Shown piece by piece: positions 55,514-64,000 of a stretch of DNA of 64,000 nucleotides (the stretch's first letter is position 1; each line of letters begins with the position of its first letter). A program made the translations under genes and the position numbers. The stretch is taken from assembly GCF_022606355.1 (NCBI RefSeq), contig NZ_JAHHZQ010000004.1, forward strand, positions 496,001-560,000. The letters run 5' to 3'. This stretch comes from Leifsonia shinshuensis (GTDB lineage Bacteria > Actinomycetota > Actinomycetes > Actinomycetales > Microbacteriaceae). Under the pieces are notes generated by a model. That model was not told the DNA's origin. It did no database searches and saw nothing but the letters and a program-made list of their open reading frames with translations.

Positions 55514-55894
55514 ATGAAAGCCCAGACCATGAAGGCGGCCACCGCGGCCAAGAAGCTCGGCATCCTGCTGTCGGCGGCGCCGGAGGACTTCCGCGACCGC
55601 GAGATCAGCCGTACCGAGCTCGACGAGCTGAACGCGAACCCGCCCGCCTGGCTGGTCGACCTGCGCGCCGACGGCCCGCACCCGCGCGACATCGTCGCGC
55701 GCAAGCTCGGCGTGAGCAACTCCGGCCTGGCCCGCGGCGGCGTGACCGAACCGCTGACGACGGCCGAGATCAAGGCGCTCCTCGCCGAACCGCCCGCGTG
55801 GCTGGTGGCCGAGAGGGCGACCCAGGCGCAGGTCCGCGCCGAGAACGCCCGGGTCAAGCAGCGCAACGCGGAGCGCGCGGCCGCGCGCGACTGA
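55514..55894 (+). CDS. DUF5997 family protein
   Basis: 126 residues, basic and helical: TMKAATAAKKLGILL, FRDREISRTELDELNANPPAWL, and a repeat of the NPPAWL motif as EPPAWLV. A segment IVARKLGVSNSGLARGGV looks like a helix-turn-helix, so this protein may supply the DNA binding that the divergent LysR-type domain lacks. The family assignment is from memory. Confidence 0.72.
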   Translation: MKAQTMKAATAAKKLGILLSAAPEDFRDREISRTELDELNANPPAWLVDLRADGPHPRDIVARKLGVSNSGLARGGVTEPLTTAEIKALLAEPPAWLVAERATQAQVRAENARVKQRNAERAAARD

Positions 55895-55920
55895 GCGCGG
55901 CCGACCGAGCGGCCTACTGC

Positions 55921-56295
55921 GTGAGCCGCCGCGCGTTCCACGTCCTGCGGCTCGCCGCCGGGGTGGTCTACGGCGCGACCCTCGCACTCGGCTTCGGTGC
56001 TCTCGTCGTCCCGGCATTCCGAGACGCCGTCGCGGTGGTCTTCGCTGCAGTCTTCGTCGGCGCGACTATCGGGTTCCAGGTGATCCGCCGGCTGCCGGGA
56101 GCGGCTCTCGGTCGCCCGGCCCCCGGCTGGCTCCTGGCGGCCGGAGCAGGAGCCGCTGTAGCGATCGTCGGGGTGTTCTTCGAGCGGTACTGGCTGCTGT
56201 GCGGGCTCGCTGCGATGATGGTCGCCGGCGTGGCCGGCCTCGTCAGGCCGACTGAGCCTTCTTCGCCGCGTGCGCCAGCACCTCCGGACCGGTGA
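55921..56295 (+). CDS. Small membrane protein
   Basis: 124 residues with four membrane helices (VVYGATLALGFGALVV, VAVVFAAVFVGATIGF, GWLLAAGAGAAVAIVGVFF, LLCGLAAMMVAGVAG) and a Pro-rich tail. GTG start, 27 bases after the DUF5997 stop, possibly the same message. The last 53 bases overlap the convergent DUF1622 gene. Confidence 0.6.
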   Translation: MSRRAFHVLRLAAGVVYGATLALGFGALVVPAFRDAVAVVFAAVFVGATIGFQVIRRLPGAALGRPAPGWLLAAGAGAAVAIVGVFFERYWLLCGLAAMMVAGVAGLVRPTEPSSPRAPAPPDR

Positions 56296-56638
56296 CCAGC
56301 GCGCGTCGCCACGGCGCCACTCCGTCGATCTCCACCTGCAGCGAGAAGCTGAGGATGGTGCGGATGAGCACGATGATGCCGAGCACCAGCGCGTCCGTGA
56401 GCGTCGGCTCGGAGGTCACGGTCTTGACCAGATCCGCCGCGACCAGCAGCTCCAGCCCGAGCAGGATCACGCCGCCGAAAGCCTCCCGCAGCGTGCGGAA
56501 CGCCGTCGTGCCGTTGCGGGTGCGGATCCAGACCGTGAGCGCGATGACGAGGGCGACCACGAAGCCGATCGCCAGCGCCGCGACGCCGACGAACTCGAAG
56601 GCGATGCCGATCGTCTCGAAGATCGCGTGCGAATCCAT
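56243..56638 (-). CDS. DUF1622 membrane protein
   Basis: 131 residues with three membrane helices. The pattern ETIGIAFEFVGVAALAIGF, FRTLREAFGGVILLGLELLVAADLVKTV and LIRTILSFSLQVEIDG is the DUF1622 family. Function unknown. ATG at 56638 chosen; GTG at 56644 adds two residues. Confidence 0.85.
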   Translation of the reverse strand: MDSHAIFETIGIAFEFVGVAALAIGFVVALVIALTVWIRTRNGTTAFRTLREAFGGVILLGLELLVAADLVKTVTSEPTLTDALVLGIIVLIRTILSFSLQVEIDGVAPWRRALVTGPEVLAHAAKKAQSA

Positions 56639-56670
56639 GGGCACATCGTGCCACAGCGCGGGAGGAACGG

Positions 56671-58770
56671 TCAGGCCACGTGCACGGCGGGGCGCCGCTT
56701 GACGTCCTTCTCGGCCTCCCTCAGCACCTCACGCGTGACCGGGGCCACTTCGCCGACGCCGGTGATGAGGTAGCGGAACATGTTCGAGATCGGGTTGCCC
56801 TCCGTCCACTCGAAGTAGACGGTCGGCACCACGCCGGTGATGTCGCGGATCTCGAGGAGGACGGCGGCGATCGTGTTCGGCACGTTGCCGCTCGTGACGC
56901 GCAGCACGCGGTAGCCGTACTTGACCACGCCGTGAACGACGAGGTCCTCCTCGAAGTCGGAGGAGTCGGACTTCAGCACCTCGAGGAAGATGGTGCGCGA
57001 GCGCTGCGGGATGTGGCTGTACTTGCGCTCGTCCTTGTTCTTCTCCTCGTACTCCTTGGTCGTGTCGACGTCCGGCTCGTGCGAGATGATGCGGATCTCG
57101 CCCTCTTCCGCGTCCTCCAGGATGAAGTCGAGCGCCGTCACGTCGAAGGTGACGCTGGTGGCCCGCAACTGGAACGAGCGGCCGATGCGCGAGACGATCG
57201 ACACGACCAGGATGGCCAGGATGAACAGGGTCGCGATGCGCAGGCCGTCAGGACGCTCGATGATGTTGTCGATCGTCGTGTAGACGAAGACCGCGGTGAT
57301 GACCGCGAAGACGACGGTGCGCTTGGGCTGCTTCTTGCGCCAGGCCGAGAGGCTCACCGCGAGCGAGGCGGAGGTGATCAGCACCAGCACGCCGGTCGCG
57401 TAGGCGCCGCCCTGCGCGTCGACGTTCGCGTCGAAGACGAGGGTGATGAGGAACGCGATGGCGGTGAAGACCAGGACCAGCGGGCGGACGGCGCGCGCCC
57501 ACTGCGGCGCCATCCCGTAGCGGGGGAGGTAGCGCGGCACCAGGTTGAGGAGGCCGGCCATGGCGGAGGCGCCGGCGAACCAGAGGATGAGGATGGTGCT
57601 GATGTCGTAGACGGTGCCGAACCCGTTGCCCAGGTACTCGTGCGCCAGGTAGGCGAGTGCTCGGCCGTTGGCCGCGCCTCCGGGCTGGAACTCCTTCTGC
57701 GGGATGAGCAGCGTCGTCGTGAAGCTGGACGTGATGAGGAAGACGCTCATGATGATGGCGGCGGTGGTGAGCAGCTTGTGGGCCCCGCGGATCCGTCCGA
57801 CGGGGTGGCTGGGGTCGTCGTCGGGCTTGCCCTTGATCTGCGGCATGACGGCGACGCCGGTCTCGAAGCCGGAGAGGCCGAGCGCGAGCTTGGGGAACAC
57901 GAGCAGCGCGACACCGACGACGAGGAACGGGTTGCCGTTCTGCTGGAACATGGCGTTCCACCAGTCGTCGATCGCGGTGGGATGCTGGAACACCTGCACG
58001 ATCGAGGAGGACACCACGACGACGTTCAGCGCGAGGTAGACGCCGACCAGCACGACGGCGATGCCGATGGCCTCCCGGAACCCTTTGAGGAAGACCGCGC
58101 CGAGCAGGGTGAGCAGCACGAGCGTGATGATCACGTTGTTGCCGTGGAACCACGACGGAGCGAACGGGTTCTCGATGGCGTGCGCCGTCGCGTCCGCTGC
58201 CGACAGCGTGATCGTGATCATGAAGTCGGTCGCGGCGAAGCCGAGGAGGACGAGCACGAACAGCTTGCCGGCCCACCACGGCAGGAACCGCTCGAGCATG
58301 GCGATGGAGCCCGAGCCGCGGAAGCTCTCGTTCGCGACCCTGCGGTACACCGGGAGCGCGCCGAGCAGCGTCAGGGCGACGAGCACGAGGGTCGCGAACG
58401 GCGAGATCAGCCCGGCAGCGAGGGCAGCGATGGCGGGCTGGTAGCCGAGGGTCGAGAAGTAGTCGAGACCGGTGAGGCACATGACGCGCCACCACGAGTG
58501 CAGGTGCTCGGGATGCTGACCGTGCGGCCCCTGCTGGGTGCCCTTCTCATCGACCATCCCGCGCAGCAGCCAGTGCTTGAACCGGCCGCCGTGCACCTCG
58601 TGGGCGGCGACGGGCTGCGCCTGCCCGGGGATCGGGACGGGCTCCCTCGGCCGTACCCGCGGCGGAACGGCCCCGGAGATCTCGTCGGGGAGGGGCGTCG
58701 AAGACGGATCGTCCTGGGCCGCAGGACCGCTGCCCCGCGCCTTGTCTCCCGACGGGGAACTGCTCGACAT
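56671..58770 (-). CDS. APC-family amino acid/cation permease
   Basis: 699 residues: a ~70-residue Ser/Pro-rich start, 12 membrane helices of the amino acid-polyamine-organocation type ([58 protein letters not shown]) and a ~170-residue soluble C-terminal domain. Related KUP/APC proteins use such a tail for regulation. The ATG at 58770 is preferred because GAAGGG sits 6-7 nt upstream, with TACAGT (58799-58804) as -10. Substrate not determined. Confidence 0.85.
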   Translation of the reverse strand: MSSSSPSGDKARGSGPAAQDDPSSTPLPDEISGAVPPRVRPREPVPIPGQAQPVAAHEVHGGRFKHWLLRGMVDEKGTQQGPHGQHPEHLHSWWRVMCLTGLDYFSTLGYQPAIAALAAGLISPFATLVLVALTLLGALPVYRRVANESFRGSGSIAMLERFLPWWAGKLFVLVLLGFAATDFMITITLSAADATAHAIENPFAPSWFHGNNVIITLVLLTLLGAVFLKGFREAIGIAVVLVGVYLALNVVVVSSSIVQVFQHPTAIDDWWNAMFQQNGNPFLVVGVALLVFPKLALGLSGFETGVAVMPQIKGKPDDDPSHPVGRIRGAHKLLTTAAIIMSVFLITSSFTTTLLIPQKEFQPGGAANGRALAYLAHEYLGNGFGTVYDISTILILWFAGASAMAGLLNLVPRYLPRYGMAPQWARAVRPLVLVFTAIAFLITLVFDANVDAQGGAYATGVLVLITSASLAVSLSAWRKKQPKRTVVFAVITAVFVYTTIDNIIERPDGLRIATLFILAILVVSIVSRIGRSFQLRATSVTFDVTALDFILEDAEEGEIRIISHEPDVDTTKEYEEKNKDERKYSHIPQRSRTIFLEVLKSDSSDFEEDLVVHGVVKYGYRVLRVTSGNVPNTIAAVLLEIRDITGVVPTVYFEWTEGNPISNMFRYLITGVGEVAPVTREVLREAEKDVKRRPAVHVA

Positions 58771-58953
58771 CGGCTGCCCTTCGTTTGCCTTCGTGCTCAC
58801 TGTACGTTGACCACGCAGGCGGCTGGAAGAGAGCTTCGGGAGAAGCCCTCGACCGACCTCCCCGGATGGCCTGGGCAATTCTAGCCAGAACGAGGGGCCG
58901 ATCGACGACGGGTGAGAGTCCTCACAGGTGCGACGTCAGGAGGTCGCCCCCGC

Positions 58954-60450
58954 TCACCACGCCGACGGCACGTAATCCTTCAGGAACACACCCTGCAGAT
59001 CCTCGCCGGCCTCGCCGCGGACGATCGGGTCGTAGACGCGGGCGGCGCCGTCGACGAGGTCGAGCGGGGCGTGGAAGCCCTCCTCGGCGAGGCGGACCTT
59101 CGTGTAGTGCGGGCGCTCGTCGGTGATCCAGCCGGTGTCGACGCTGGTCATCAGGATGTTGTCGGTGTCGAACAGCTCCTGCGCGCTCGTGCGCGTGAGC
59201 ATGTTGAGGGCCGCCTTGGCCATGTTGGTGTGCGGGTGCCCTGCGCCCTTGTAGCGGCGGCCGAAGACGCCCTCCATCGCGGAGACGTTGACGACGTAGG
59301 AGCGGCCGGCTGCGGCGAGCGACGGGCGCAGGCGGTCGATGAGGATGAACGGCGCCGTCGTGTTGCAGAGCTGCACCTCCAGCAGCTCGAGCGGGTCGAT
59401 CCCGCCGACGGCACGGGTCCAGGTGTTGACGCGCTGCACATCGGGCACCAGGCCGCCCGCGTCGATGGCGGTGCCGTCGTGGTGGCGTTCCAGCGACGAG
59501 GAGCCGGCCGCCATCGCCGCGGAGGCCAGGTCGTCGGCGGTCAGTGCGGCGGCGCCGACCAGCTCGGCGACCGTGCCGTGCACGTTCGCCGACGACAGCA
59601 GGGGATGCGCGGCCACCGAGGCCTGCAGGGCCTGCGGGTGCGGGTCGGCGGTGTGGCCGAAGGTCTCGAGCTCGGGGAGCGGACCGTCCGGCAGCGGGTG
59701 CGACTCGGCCTCCGCCAGCAGCGAGTACGCCCCGGGGGAGCGGCGGACGGTCTGGGCGGCGTTGTTGATGAGCACGTGCAGCGGGCCGCGGGAGGCCACG
59801 GAGTCGGCCAGGCCGATCACCTGTGCCGGGTCGCGGAGGTCGATGCCGACCACACGCAGCCGGTGCAGCCACTCCGGCGCGTCCGGCAGCTGCGAGAAGC
59901 GGCGCACCGCGTCGCGCGGGAAGCGCGTGGTAATGGTGAGGTCGGCGCCGTCGCGCAGCAGCCTCAGCGCGATGTGCATGCCGATCTTGGCGCGACCGCC
60001 GGTGAGCAGTGCACGCTTGCCGGTCAGGTCGGTGCGCGCGGTGCGCTTGGCGTGGCTGAAGGCGGCGCACGACGGGCAGAGCTGGTGGTAGAACCAGTCG
60101 ACCTGGGTGTAGTGCTGCTTGCAGATGTAGCAGGCCTGCGAGTTGACCAGCGTGCCCGCCGTCGCGGCGCCCGTGGTCGGTGAGGTCAGGTCGCGTCCGC
60201 GCGTCTCGTCGTCGATGCGGTCGGGCGCTCCGGTCGCGGTCGCCGCGATCACGGCGCGGTCGGCGGCCAGCTCCGCCTCCCGCAGCTCGCGCCGCCTGGC
60301 CTGCTTGACGGCCTTGAACATGTGCGCCGTCGCCCGGCGCACCGAGACGAAGTCCGGGTGCTCCTGGTCGAGCTCGTGGAGCTGGGCGAGGACGCGGAGG
60401 GTCGTCGCGAGATCGTCGGGGTCGAGGCTCGCGGAGGTTTCGGCTGGCAC
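58954..60450 (-). CDS. SDR-family oxidoreductase with zinc motif
   Basis: 498 residues. The N-terminal ~155 residues hold a Cys pair CYICKQ and a second pair CPSCAAF, a likely zinc knuckle. The Rossmann part follows with LLTGGRAKIGMHIALRLL and NNAAQTV. Where the catalytic Tyr-x3-Lys is expected it reads HTNMAKAA, so Thr replaces Tyr while the Lys stays, and the Ser (VNVSAMEG) is present. GTG at 60450 chosen because TACAAT ends 6 nt before it; the frame continues upstream without similarity. Reaction unknown. Confidence 0.82.
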   Translation of the reverse strand: MPAETSASLDPDDLATTLRVLAQLHELDQEHPDFVSVRRATAHMFKAVKQARRRELREAELAADRAVIAATATGAPDRIDDETRGRDLTSPTTGAATAGTLVNSQACYICKQHYTQVDWFYHQLCPSCAAFSHAKRTARTDLTGKRALLTGGRAKIGMHIALRLLRDGADLTITTRFPRDAVRRFSQLPDAPEWLHRLRVVGIDLRDPAQVIGLADSVASRGPLHVLINNAAQTVRRSPGAYSLLAEAESHPLPDGPLPELETFGHTADPHPQALQASVAAHPLLSSANVHGTVAELVGAAALTADDLASAAMAAGSSSLERHHDGTAIDAGGLVPDVQRVNTWTRAVGGIDPLELLEVQLCNTTAPFILIDRLRPSLAAAGRSYVVNVSAMEGVFGRRYKGAGHPHTNMAKAALNMLTRTSAQELFDTDNILMTSVDTGWITDERPHYTKVRLAEEGFHAPLDLVDGAARVYDPIVRGEAGEDLQGVFLKDYVPSAW

Positions 60451-60456
60451 CGGACG

Positions 60457-60462
60457 ATTGTA
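60457..60462 (-). promoter_or_regulatory. -10 box of SDR gene
   Basis: TACAAT on the minus strand, 6 nt before the GTG at 60450; fixes the start codon. Confidence 0.6.
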
Positions 60463-60523
60463 CGGGCAGCGGATGACCGCCCGCTGAGGGCACGGACCGG
60501 TGCCGGGCGCCGCACCGGGCGGG

Positions 60524-60787
60524 TCAGACCTCCAGCTCGAGCCAGTCCAGGCCGCGGAGGTCGAGGCACAACCGTCCGGCGCGTTCCGATGCCATCGCGA
60601 TGACATCGCCGCAGATCCGGCAGCGCAGCACCATCCCGTGGTCGTCGGTGTAGAGGTGCGCCCGCGCGATCACGGCCACATCGCCGCAGTGGGCGCACTT
60701 GCCGCGGGCGGAGGTGATGTCGGCCGAGAACACCTCGGAGAGGAGCCCTGCTGCCGCGTTGCCGTCGAGGTAGTCCATATCGGTCAC
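60524..60787 (-). CDS. DUF6510-like zinc-ribbon protein
   Basis: 87 residues with two Cys pairs, CAHCGDVA and CRICGDV, separated by about 20 residues: a zinc ribbon. It starts with GTG overlapping the flavin reductase stop by 4 bases (ATG at 60778 is the alternative). Always seen, in this window, behind the molybdoenzyme and its reductase, so it may assist assembly or gene control. DUF6510 is assigned from memory. Confidence 0.75.
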   Translation of the reverse strand: MTDMDYLDGNAAAGLLSEVFSADITSARGKCAHCGDVAVIARAHLYTDDHGMVLRCRICGDVIAMASERAGRLCLDLRGLDWLELEV

Positions 60788-61536
60788 TGTGCCCCTCCGA
60801 TCCCGCCGTAGCGTTCGGTGCGGATGCGGTCCGGGTCGTGGCCGGCATCCACGAGCCACCCGGAGACGGCCTCGACGAACGGGGTCGACCCGCACAGGTA
60901 GAACGCCGGGGAGTCCGCGGCCGGCAGCACGAGCGCATTCAGCGCCTCGGCCGTCAGCCGGCCGGCCGCCACGGGCCACTCCGGCGGCGCCTGGCGCGTA
61001 TAGACGTAGTCGACGCGCAGCGGCGCCGCTTCTGCGGCGAGCGTCGTGAGCTCGTCGCGGTAGTAGACGGACATCGGCGTCCGCGCCGAGTAGAGCAGCC
61101 GGAACGGTGCCGCGCTGGTCGCCGCGGCGTGCGCTCGGGCCATCGACATCAACGGCACGACCCCGGAGCCTCCCGCGATCAGCTGCACCGGTCCGGCATC
61201 GCCCGCGCGCCAGACGAACCAGCCGCCGACCGGGCCGCGGACCTCCAGCTGGTCGCCGACCGTGAGGCCGTGCACGAGGTACGGCGAGACCTCGCCGTCG
61301 GGCAGCTCCTCCACCGTCAGCTCCAACTCGTCCGGCGCCAGTCCTCCCGCACCGGAGGCCGATGCGATCGAGTAGGAGCGCACCGCCTGATAGCCGTCGG
61401 GCGCGGTGAGCCGCACGTCCACGTGCTGGCCGGCCAGGTGTCCGGTGAGCCCCGGGATGCGCAACCGGATGGTGCGCGCCGTCGCCGTCTCCTCGTGCGC
61501 GGCCACGACATCGGCCACCCGCCACGCCGTCGTCAC
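60784..61536 (-). CDS. FAD-dependent NAD(P)H oxidoreductase (ferredoxin-reductase type)
   Basis: 250 residues: an FAD domain with RSYSIAS, then a nucleotide domain with GGSGVVPLMSM and the C-terminal YLCGSTPFVEAV. There is no attached 2Fe-2S domain, so electrons should pass straight to its partner. GTG start overlaps the molybdoenzyme stop by 4 bases, implying a two-component enzyme. Confidence 0.87.
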   Translation of the reverse strand: MTTAWRVADVVAAHEETATARTIRLRIPGLTGHLAGQHVDVRLTAPDGYQAVRSYSIASASGAGGLAPDELELTVEELPDGEVSPYLVHGLTVGDQLEVRGPVGGWFVWRAGDAGPVQLIAGGSGVVPLMSMARAHAAATSAAPFRLLYSARTPMSVYYRDELTTLAAEAAPLRVDYVYTRQAPPEWPVAAGRLTAEALNALVLPAADSPAFYLCGSTPFVEAVSGWLVDAGHDPDRIRTERYGGIGGAQ

Positions 61537-62126
61537 CAGTAGCGCTCTTCCTTCCAGGGGTCCCCGTACATGTTGTAGCCGTTCTGCTCCCAGAAGCCCG
61601 GCTGGTCCTGCGGCAGCATCTCCAGCCCGCTCACCCACTTGGCGCTCTTCCAGAAGTACAGGTGCGGCACCAGCAGTCGCGCGGGGCCGCCGTGCTCGGG
61701 AGGGAGGTCGGCGCCGTCGAAGGTGTGCGCCACCCAGGCCTTGCCGTCGAGCAGGTCCTTCAGCGGTACGTTCGTCGTGTACCCGCCGTAGGAGTGCGCC
61801 ATCGTGTACTCGTAGTCGGTGTCCACGTTCTCGAACAGGGTGTCGAGGGCGACCCCCCGCCACGACGTCCCGAGCTTCGACCAGCTCGTCACGCAGTGGA
61901 TGTCGGTGCCGACCTCGGCCTGCGGGAGGGCGAGGAACTCGTCCCAGCTCCAGCGGTGCACGACGCCCTTCTCTGTCGTGATCGTGAACGCCCAGTCGTC
62001 TTTCGCGATCCGCGGGGTCGGCCCGGCGGACAGCACCGGGAAACCCTCGGTGACGTACTGCCCGGGCGGGAGGCGCGGGTCCTCGGTTCGCCGCCGGCCG
62101 AGGAAGCCGGACGAGATGATTCCCAT
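61533..62126 (-). CDS. Sulfite oxidase-like molybdoenzyme
   Basis: 197 residues of the sulfite oxidase/MsrP-type molybdopterin domain. The Mo-ligand Cys is in IHCVTSWSKLGTSWRGV; AHSYGGYTTNVPL and HGGPARLLVPHLYFWKSAKWV are also typical. There is no Tat or Sec signal and no heme domain, so it acts in the cytosol, probably fed by the next-gene flavin reductase. Substrate unknown. First gene of the operon, divergent from moaA. Confidence 0.88.
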   Translation of the reverse strand: MGIISSGFLGRRRTEDPRLPPGQYVTEGFPVLSAGPTPRIAKDDWAFTITTEKGVVHRWSWDEFLALPQAEVGTDIHCVTSWSKLGTSWRGVALDTLFENVDTDYEYTMAHSYGGYTTNVPLKDLLDGKAWVAHTFDGADLPPEHGGPARLLVPHLYFWKSAKWVSGLEMLPQDQPGFWEQNGYNMYGDPWKEERYW

Positions 62127-62132
62127 GCGCGC

Positions 62133-62138
62133 AGCATA
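62133..62138 (-). promoter_or_regulatory. -10 box of molybdoenzyme operon
   Basis: TATGCT on the minus strand, 6 nt before the ATG at 62126; 37 bp from the opposite moaA -10, so the two promoters share their -35 regions. Confidence 0.6.
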
Positions 62139-62175
62139 ATGCGGGCCCTGGCCGACGGTCTATGTCCCGTCGGTC

Positions 62176-62181
62176 TAATCT
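62176..62181 (+). promoter_or_regulatory. -10 box of moaA
   Basis: TAATCT, 6 nt before the ATG at 62188; predicted leaderless start. Confidence 0.6.
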
Positions 62182-62187
62182 GAACGC

Positions 62188-63252
62188 ATGGCCGCCGTCA
62201 ATCTCGGACTCCCGCGCAGCGCACGCGCGAGCGGGGAACCGCGGGTCGAGGGGCGCCCCGACGTGCCCGGCCTCCTCGACCGTCACGGCCGGGTGGCCCG
62301 CGACCTCCGCGTCTCGGTGACCGAGAAGTGCTCGCTGCGCTGCACGTACTGCATGCCGGAGGAGGGGCTGCCGGCGATCCCGCGCGACGAGCTGCTGACG
62401 CCGGTGGAGATCGCGCGGCTGGTCGGCATCGGCGTCCACGACCTCGGTATCCGCGAAGTGCGCTTCACCGGCGGGGAGCCGCTGATGCGGGCCGACCTGG
62501 CCGAGATCATCGGTATGACGCACGCCGCTGCTCCCGCGATCGACATCAGCATCACCACGAACGGCATCGGCCTCGACCACCGGTTGCCTGCGCTGGTGGC
62601 GGCCGGGCTGAACCGTGTCAACATCTCGCTCGACACGGTCGACCGCGAGCACTTCGCCGCGTTGACCCGCCGTGACCGCCTCCCCGCGGTGTTCGCCGGG
62701 ATCGCCGCGGCGCACGCTGCGGGGCTCACGCCCCTCAAGCTCAACGCCGTGATGATGCGCCAGACGCTCGCCGGCGCCCCGGACCTGCTGGCCTGGGCAC
62801 TCGAGCACGGCTGCCGGCTGCGGTTCATCGAGCAGATGCCGCTCGATGCCGACCACAGCTGGCTGCGCGAGAACATGGTCTCCGCGGAGGAGTTGCTCGC
62901 CGTGCTCCGGACGCGCTTCGACCTGGTGGAGGTCGGCCGCGACGACCCGTCGGCGCCCGCGGAGGAGTGGCTCGTGGACGGCGGCCCGTCGACCGTCGGC
63001 ATCATCGCGTCGGTGACGCGGTCGTTCTGCGCGGCGTGCGACCGCACCAGGATCACGGCGGAGGGCACCGTGCGCTCGTGCCTGTTCGGTGACGACGAGA
63101 CGGATCTGCGCTCGCTGCTGCGTGGCGGAGCCGACGACCCCGAGATCGCCCGGTGGTGGCGCGGTGCGATGTGGAACAAGCAGTCGGGGCACGGGATGGA
63201 GCGGGCCGGATTCGTCCCTCCGGTGCGCAGCATGGGGGCGATCGGTGGCTGA
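62188..63252 (+). CDS. moaA: GTP 3',8-cyclase (molybdenum cofactor)
   Basis: Radical SAM enzyme that opens molybdopterin synthesis from GTP. 354 residues: the SAM cluster C-x3-C-x2-C in [15 protein letters not shown] near residues 47-54, the second Fe-S site [11 protein letters not shown] with a further Cys in RSCLF, and the C-terminal Gly-Gly needed for activity. Divergent from the molybdoenzyme operon it should serve. Confidence 0.96.
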   Translation: MAAVNLGLPRSARASGEPRVEGRPDVPGLLDRHGRVARDLRVSVTEKCSLRCTYCMPEEGLPAIPRDELLTPVEIARLVGIGVHDLGIREVRFTGGEPLMRADLAEIIGMTHAAAPAIDISITTNGIGLDHRLPALVAAGLNRVNISLDTVDREHFAALTRRDRLPAVFAGIAAAHAAGLTPLKLNAVMMRQTLAGAPDLLAWALEHGCRLRFIEQMPLDADHSWLRENMVSAEELLAVLRTRFDLVEVGRDDPSAPAEEWLVDGGPSTVGIIASVTRSFCAACDRTRITAEGTVRSCLFGDDETDLRSLLRGGADDPEIARWWRGAMWNKQSGHGMERAGFVPPVRSMGAIGG

Positions 63253-63496
63253 GACGATGGTGCTGGTGCGGTACTTCGCGGCGGCGGAGGAGGCGGCGGG
63301 GCGCGAGGAGGAGCACCTGTCGCTCGTCGAGCCGACGGTCGGTGCGCTGCGCGAAGAGCTCGCCGACCGTTACGGCGATGCGATGCGGCTGGTGCTGCGC
63401 AACGGCTCGTTCCTGGTCGACGGTGTGGTCTCGCGAGACCCTGCAGCGCTGATCGGCGAGCGGGTGGATGTGCTTCCGCCGTTCGCGGGCGGCTGA
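63245..63496 (+). CDS. moaD: MoaD/ThiS-like sulfur carrier
   Basis: 83 residues with a beta-grasp fold and the C-terminal Gly-Gly that is thiocarboxylated to donate sulfur to precursor Z. The GTG at 63245 overlaps moaA by 8 bases and has GGGGG upstream; the ATG at 63257 would give 79 residues. moaE, moaC and mogA are not in the window. Confidence 0.85.
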   Translation: MAETMVLVRYFAAAEEAAGREEEHLSLVEPTVGALREELADRYGDAMRLVLRNGSFLVDGVVSRDPAALIGERVDVLPPFAGG

Positions 63497-63558
63497 TCGG
63501 CGCAGCGGTGCGCTAAGCTGCGGCCAATAGGCTTCGGCCTGGTCTGGGGGAGGTCGCG

Positions 63559-63894
63559 ATGAGTGCGCACATGCAGGAGTTCGACAGGATCAACCGCCGG
63601 AAGGCGCGGTTCCGGCTGTCGGTGGTGGCCGCGGTCCTCGCGGGCGTGGCGGCGTGGGCGGTTCTGCCGTTCGGGATCGTGCTGCTGACCCGTGGCGAGG
63701 CGGCGGGCTGGGCGCTCGTCGTCGCCGGCGCGGTACTGGCTGCGGCGTGCGTCGCCGCGATCGTGGACGCAGCACGTCACCGCGTCGTGCCGCAGAGCCT
63801 CCCGGGCAAGGCGAACGCGGCGTTCGACCAGCCGCAGCCGTCGAAGAACCCGGACGGCGGCTACGCCACCGCCGGGATGAAGCTCGGCTCCTGA
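63559..63894 (+). CDS. Small membrane protein
   Basis: 111 residues: a charged N-terminus (~20), two membrane helices and a polar C-terminal tail with SKNPDGGYATAGMKLGS. GGGGGAGG lies ahead of the ATG. Family not recognised. Confidence 0.7.
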   Translation: MSAHMQEFDRINRRKARFRLSVVAAVLAGVAAWAVLPFGIVLLTRGEAAGWALVVAGAVLAAACVAAIVDAARHRVVPQSLPGKANAAFDQPQPSKNPDGGYATAGMKLGS

Positions 63895-63902
63895 CGGCCT
63901 GA

Positions 63903-63986
63903 CGCCTGACAGTCGTCACGAATCGCGCTCCTGCTCTCGGGGCTCGGTGGCGCGAGATTCGTGACGAATGCGCGCCGCGTCAGGCG
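63903..63986. repeat. Nested palindrome at the window end
   Basis: Outer arms CGCCTGAC (63903-63910) and GTCAGGCG (63979-63986) enclose inner arms CGTCACGAATC (63914-63924) and GATTCGTGACG (63956-63966), whose stem continues with a GCGC pair after a 2-nt bulge. It looks like a dispersed palindromic or MITE-type repeat. Confidence 0.6.
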
Positions 63987-64000
63987 GGGGCGATGCGCAC

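Overview
The window is high-GC DNA from an actinobacterium. GTG starts, 4-bp start/stop overlaps, start codons 6-7 nt downstream of TANNNT boxes, and the order TsaC/Sua5, WecA, small membrane protein, atpBEFHAGDC point to Microbacteriaceae, perhaps near Leifsonia. That placement is an inference from gene content and style; no database was searched. No tRNA, rRNA, CRISPR array or intact insertion sequence was seen.

Layout. 1-2460: a 5'-truncated hydrolase-like protein, a lipoprotein and a HAD phosphatase. 2539-13474: tRNA threonylcarbamoyl-AMP synthase, a WecA/TagO-type glycosyltransferase, an AtpI-position membrane protein, the complete F1Fo ATP synthase operon, a P-loop kinase-like gene and yaaA. 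13475-13945 has no supported gene. 13946-21508: the DNA alkylation repair pair ogt-tag, an aldo/keto reductase, a TetR-controlled heterodimeric ABC exporter and a DUF1206 protein. 21618-26492: nusA-ylxR-infB-rbfA, with an unusual fold-back duplication behind nusA and a hairpin over the infB ribosome-binding site. 26524-34025: accessory genes (acyltransferase, YciI, MutY, kinase-like, ketopantoate reductase, TetR-regulated drug exporter) lie between rbfA and truB, which are usually close together. 34026-38022: truB, two small membrane proteins, ribF and a transporter, overlapping head to tail. 38087-42495: a deoxyribose-phosphate catabolic operon (SorC-type regulator, deoC, aldehyde dehydrogenase, half-length aldehyde dehydrogenase). 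42548-46052: an SGNH hydrolase and a metal-sensor (CsoR/RcnR-like), macrodomain and M20 peptidase operon facing an RbsD/FucU-like gene. 46165-58770: mixed genes including an SNF2 helicase, CYTH protein, phosphofructokinase, FMN oxidase, an HTH-less LysR effector domain facing DUF5997, and an APC permease; one gene has an internal deletion and one a frameshift. 58954-63894: a zinc-motif SDR, a three-gene molybdoenzyme module and the divergent moaA-moaD cofactor genes.

Three patterns stand out. First, 20 genes have a TANNNT box ending 6-7 nt before the start codon, which predicts leaderless mRNAs and fixes many starts. Second, the 3' ends of three unrelated genes (nusA, rbfA, an SGNH hydrolase) are duplicated just beyond their stop codons; the nusA case also carries an inverted copy that can form two mutually exclusive hairpins. 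Third, several small modules look under-described: the sensor-macrodomain-peptidase/RbsD region, the HTH-less LysR domain with DUF5997, the half aldehyde dehydrogenase, and a cytosolic molybdoenzyme with its own flavin reductase and zinc-ribbon protein.
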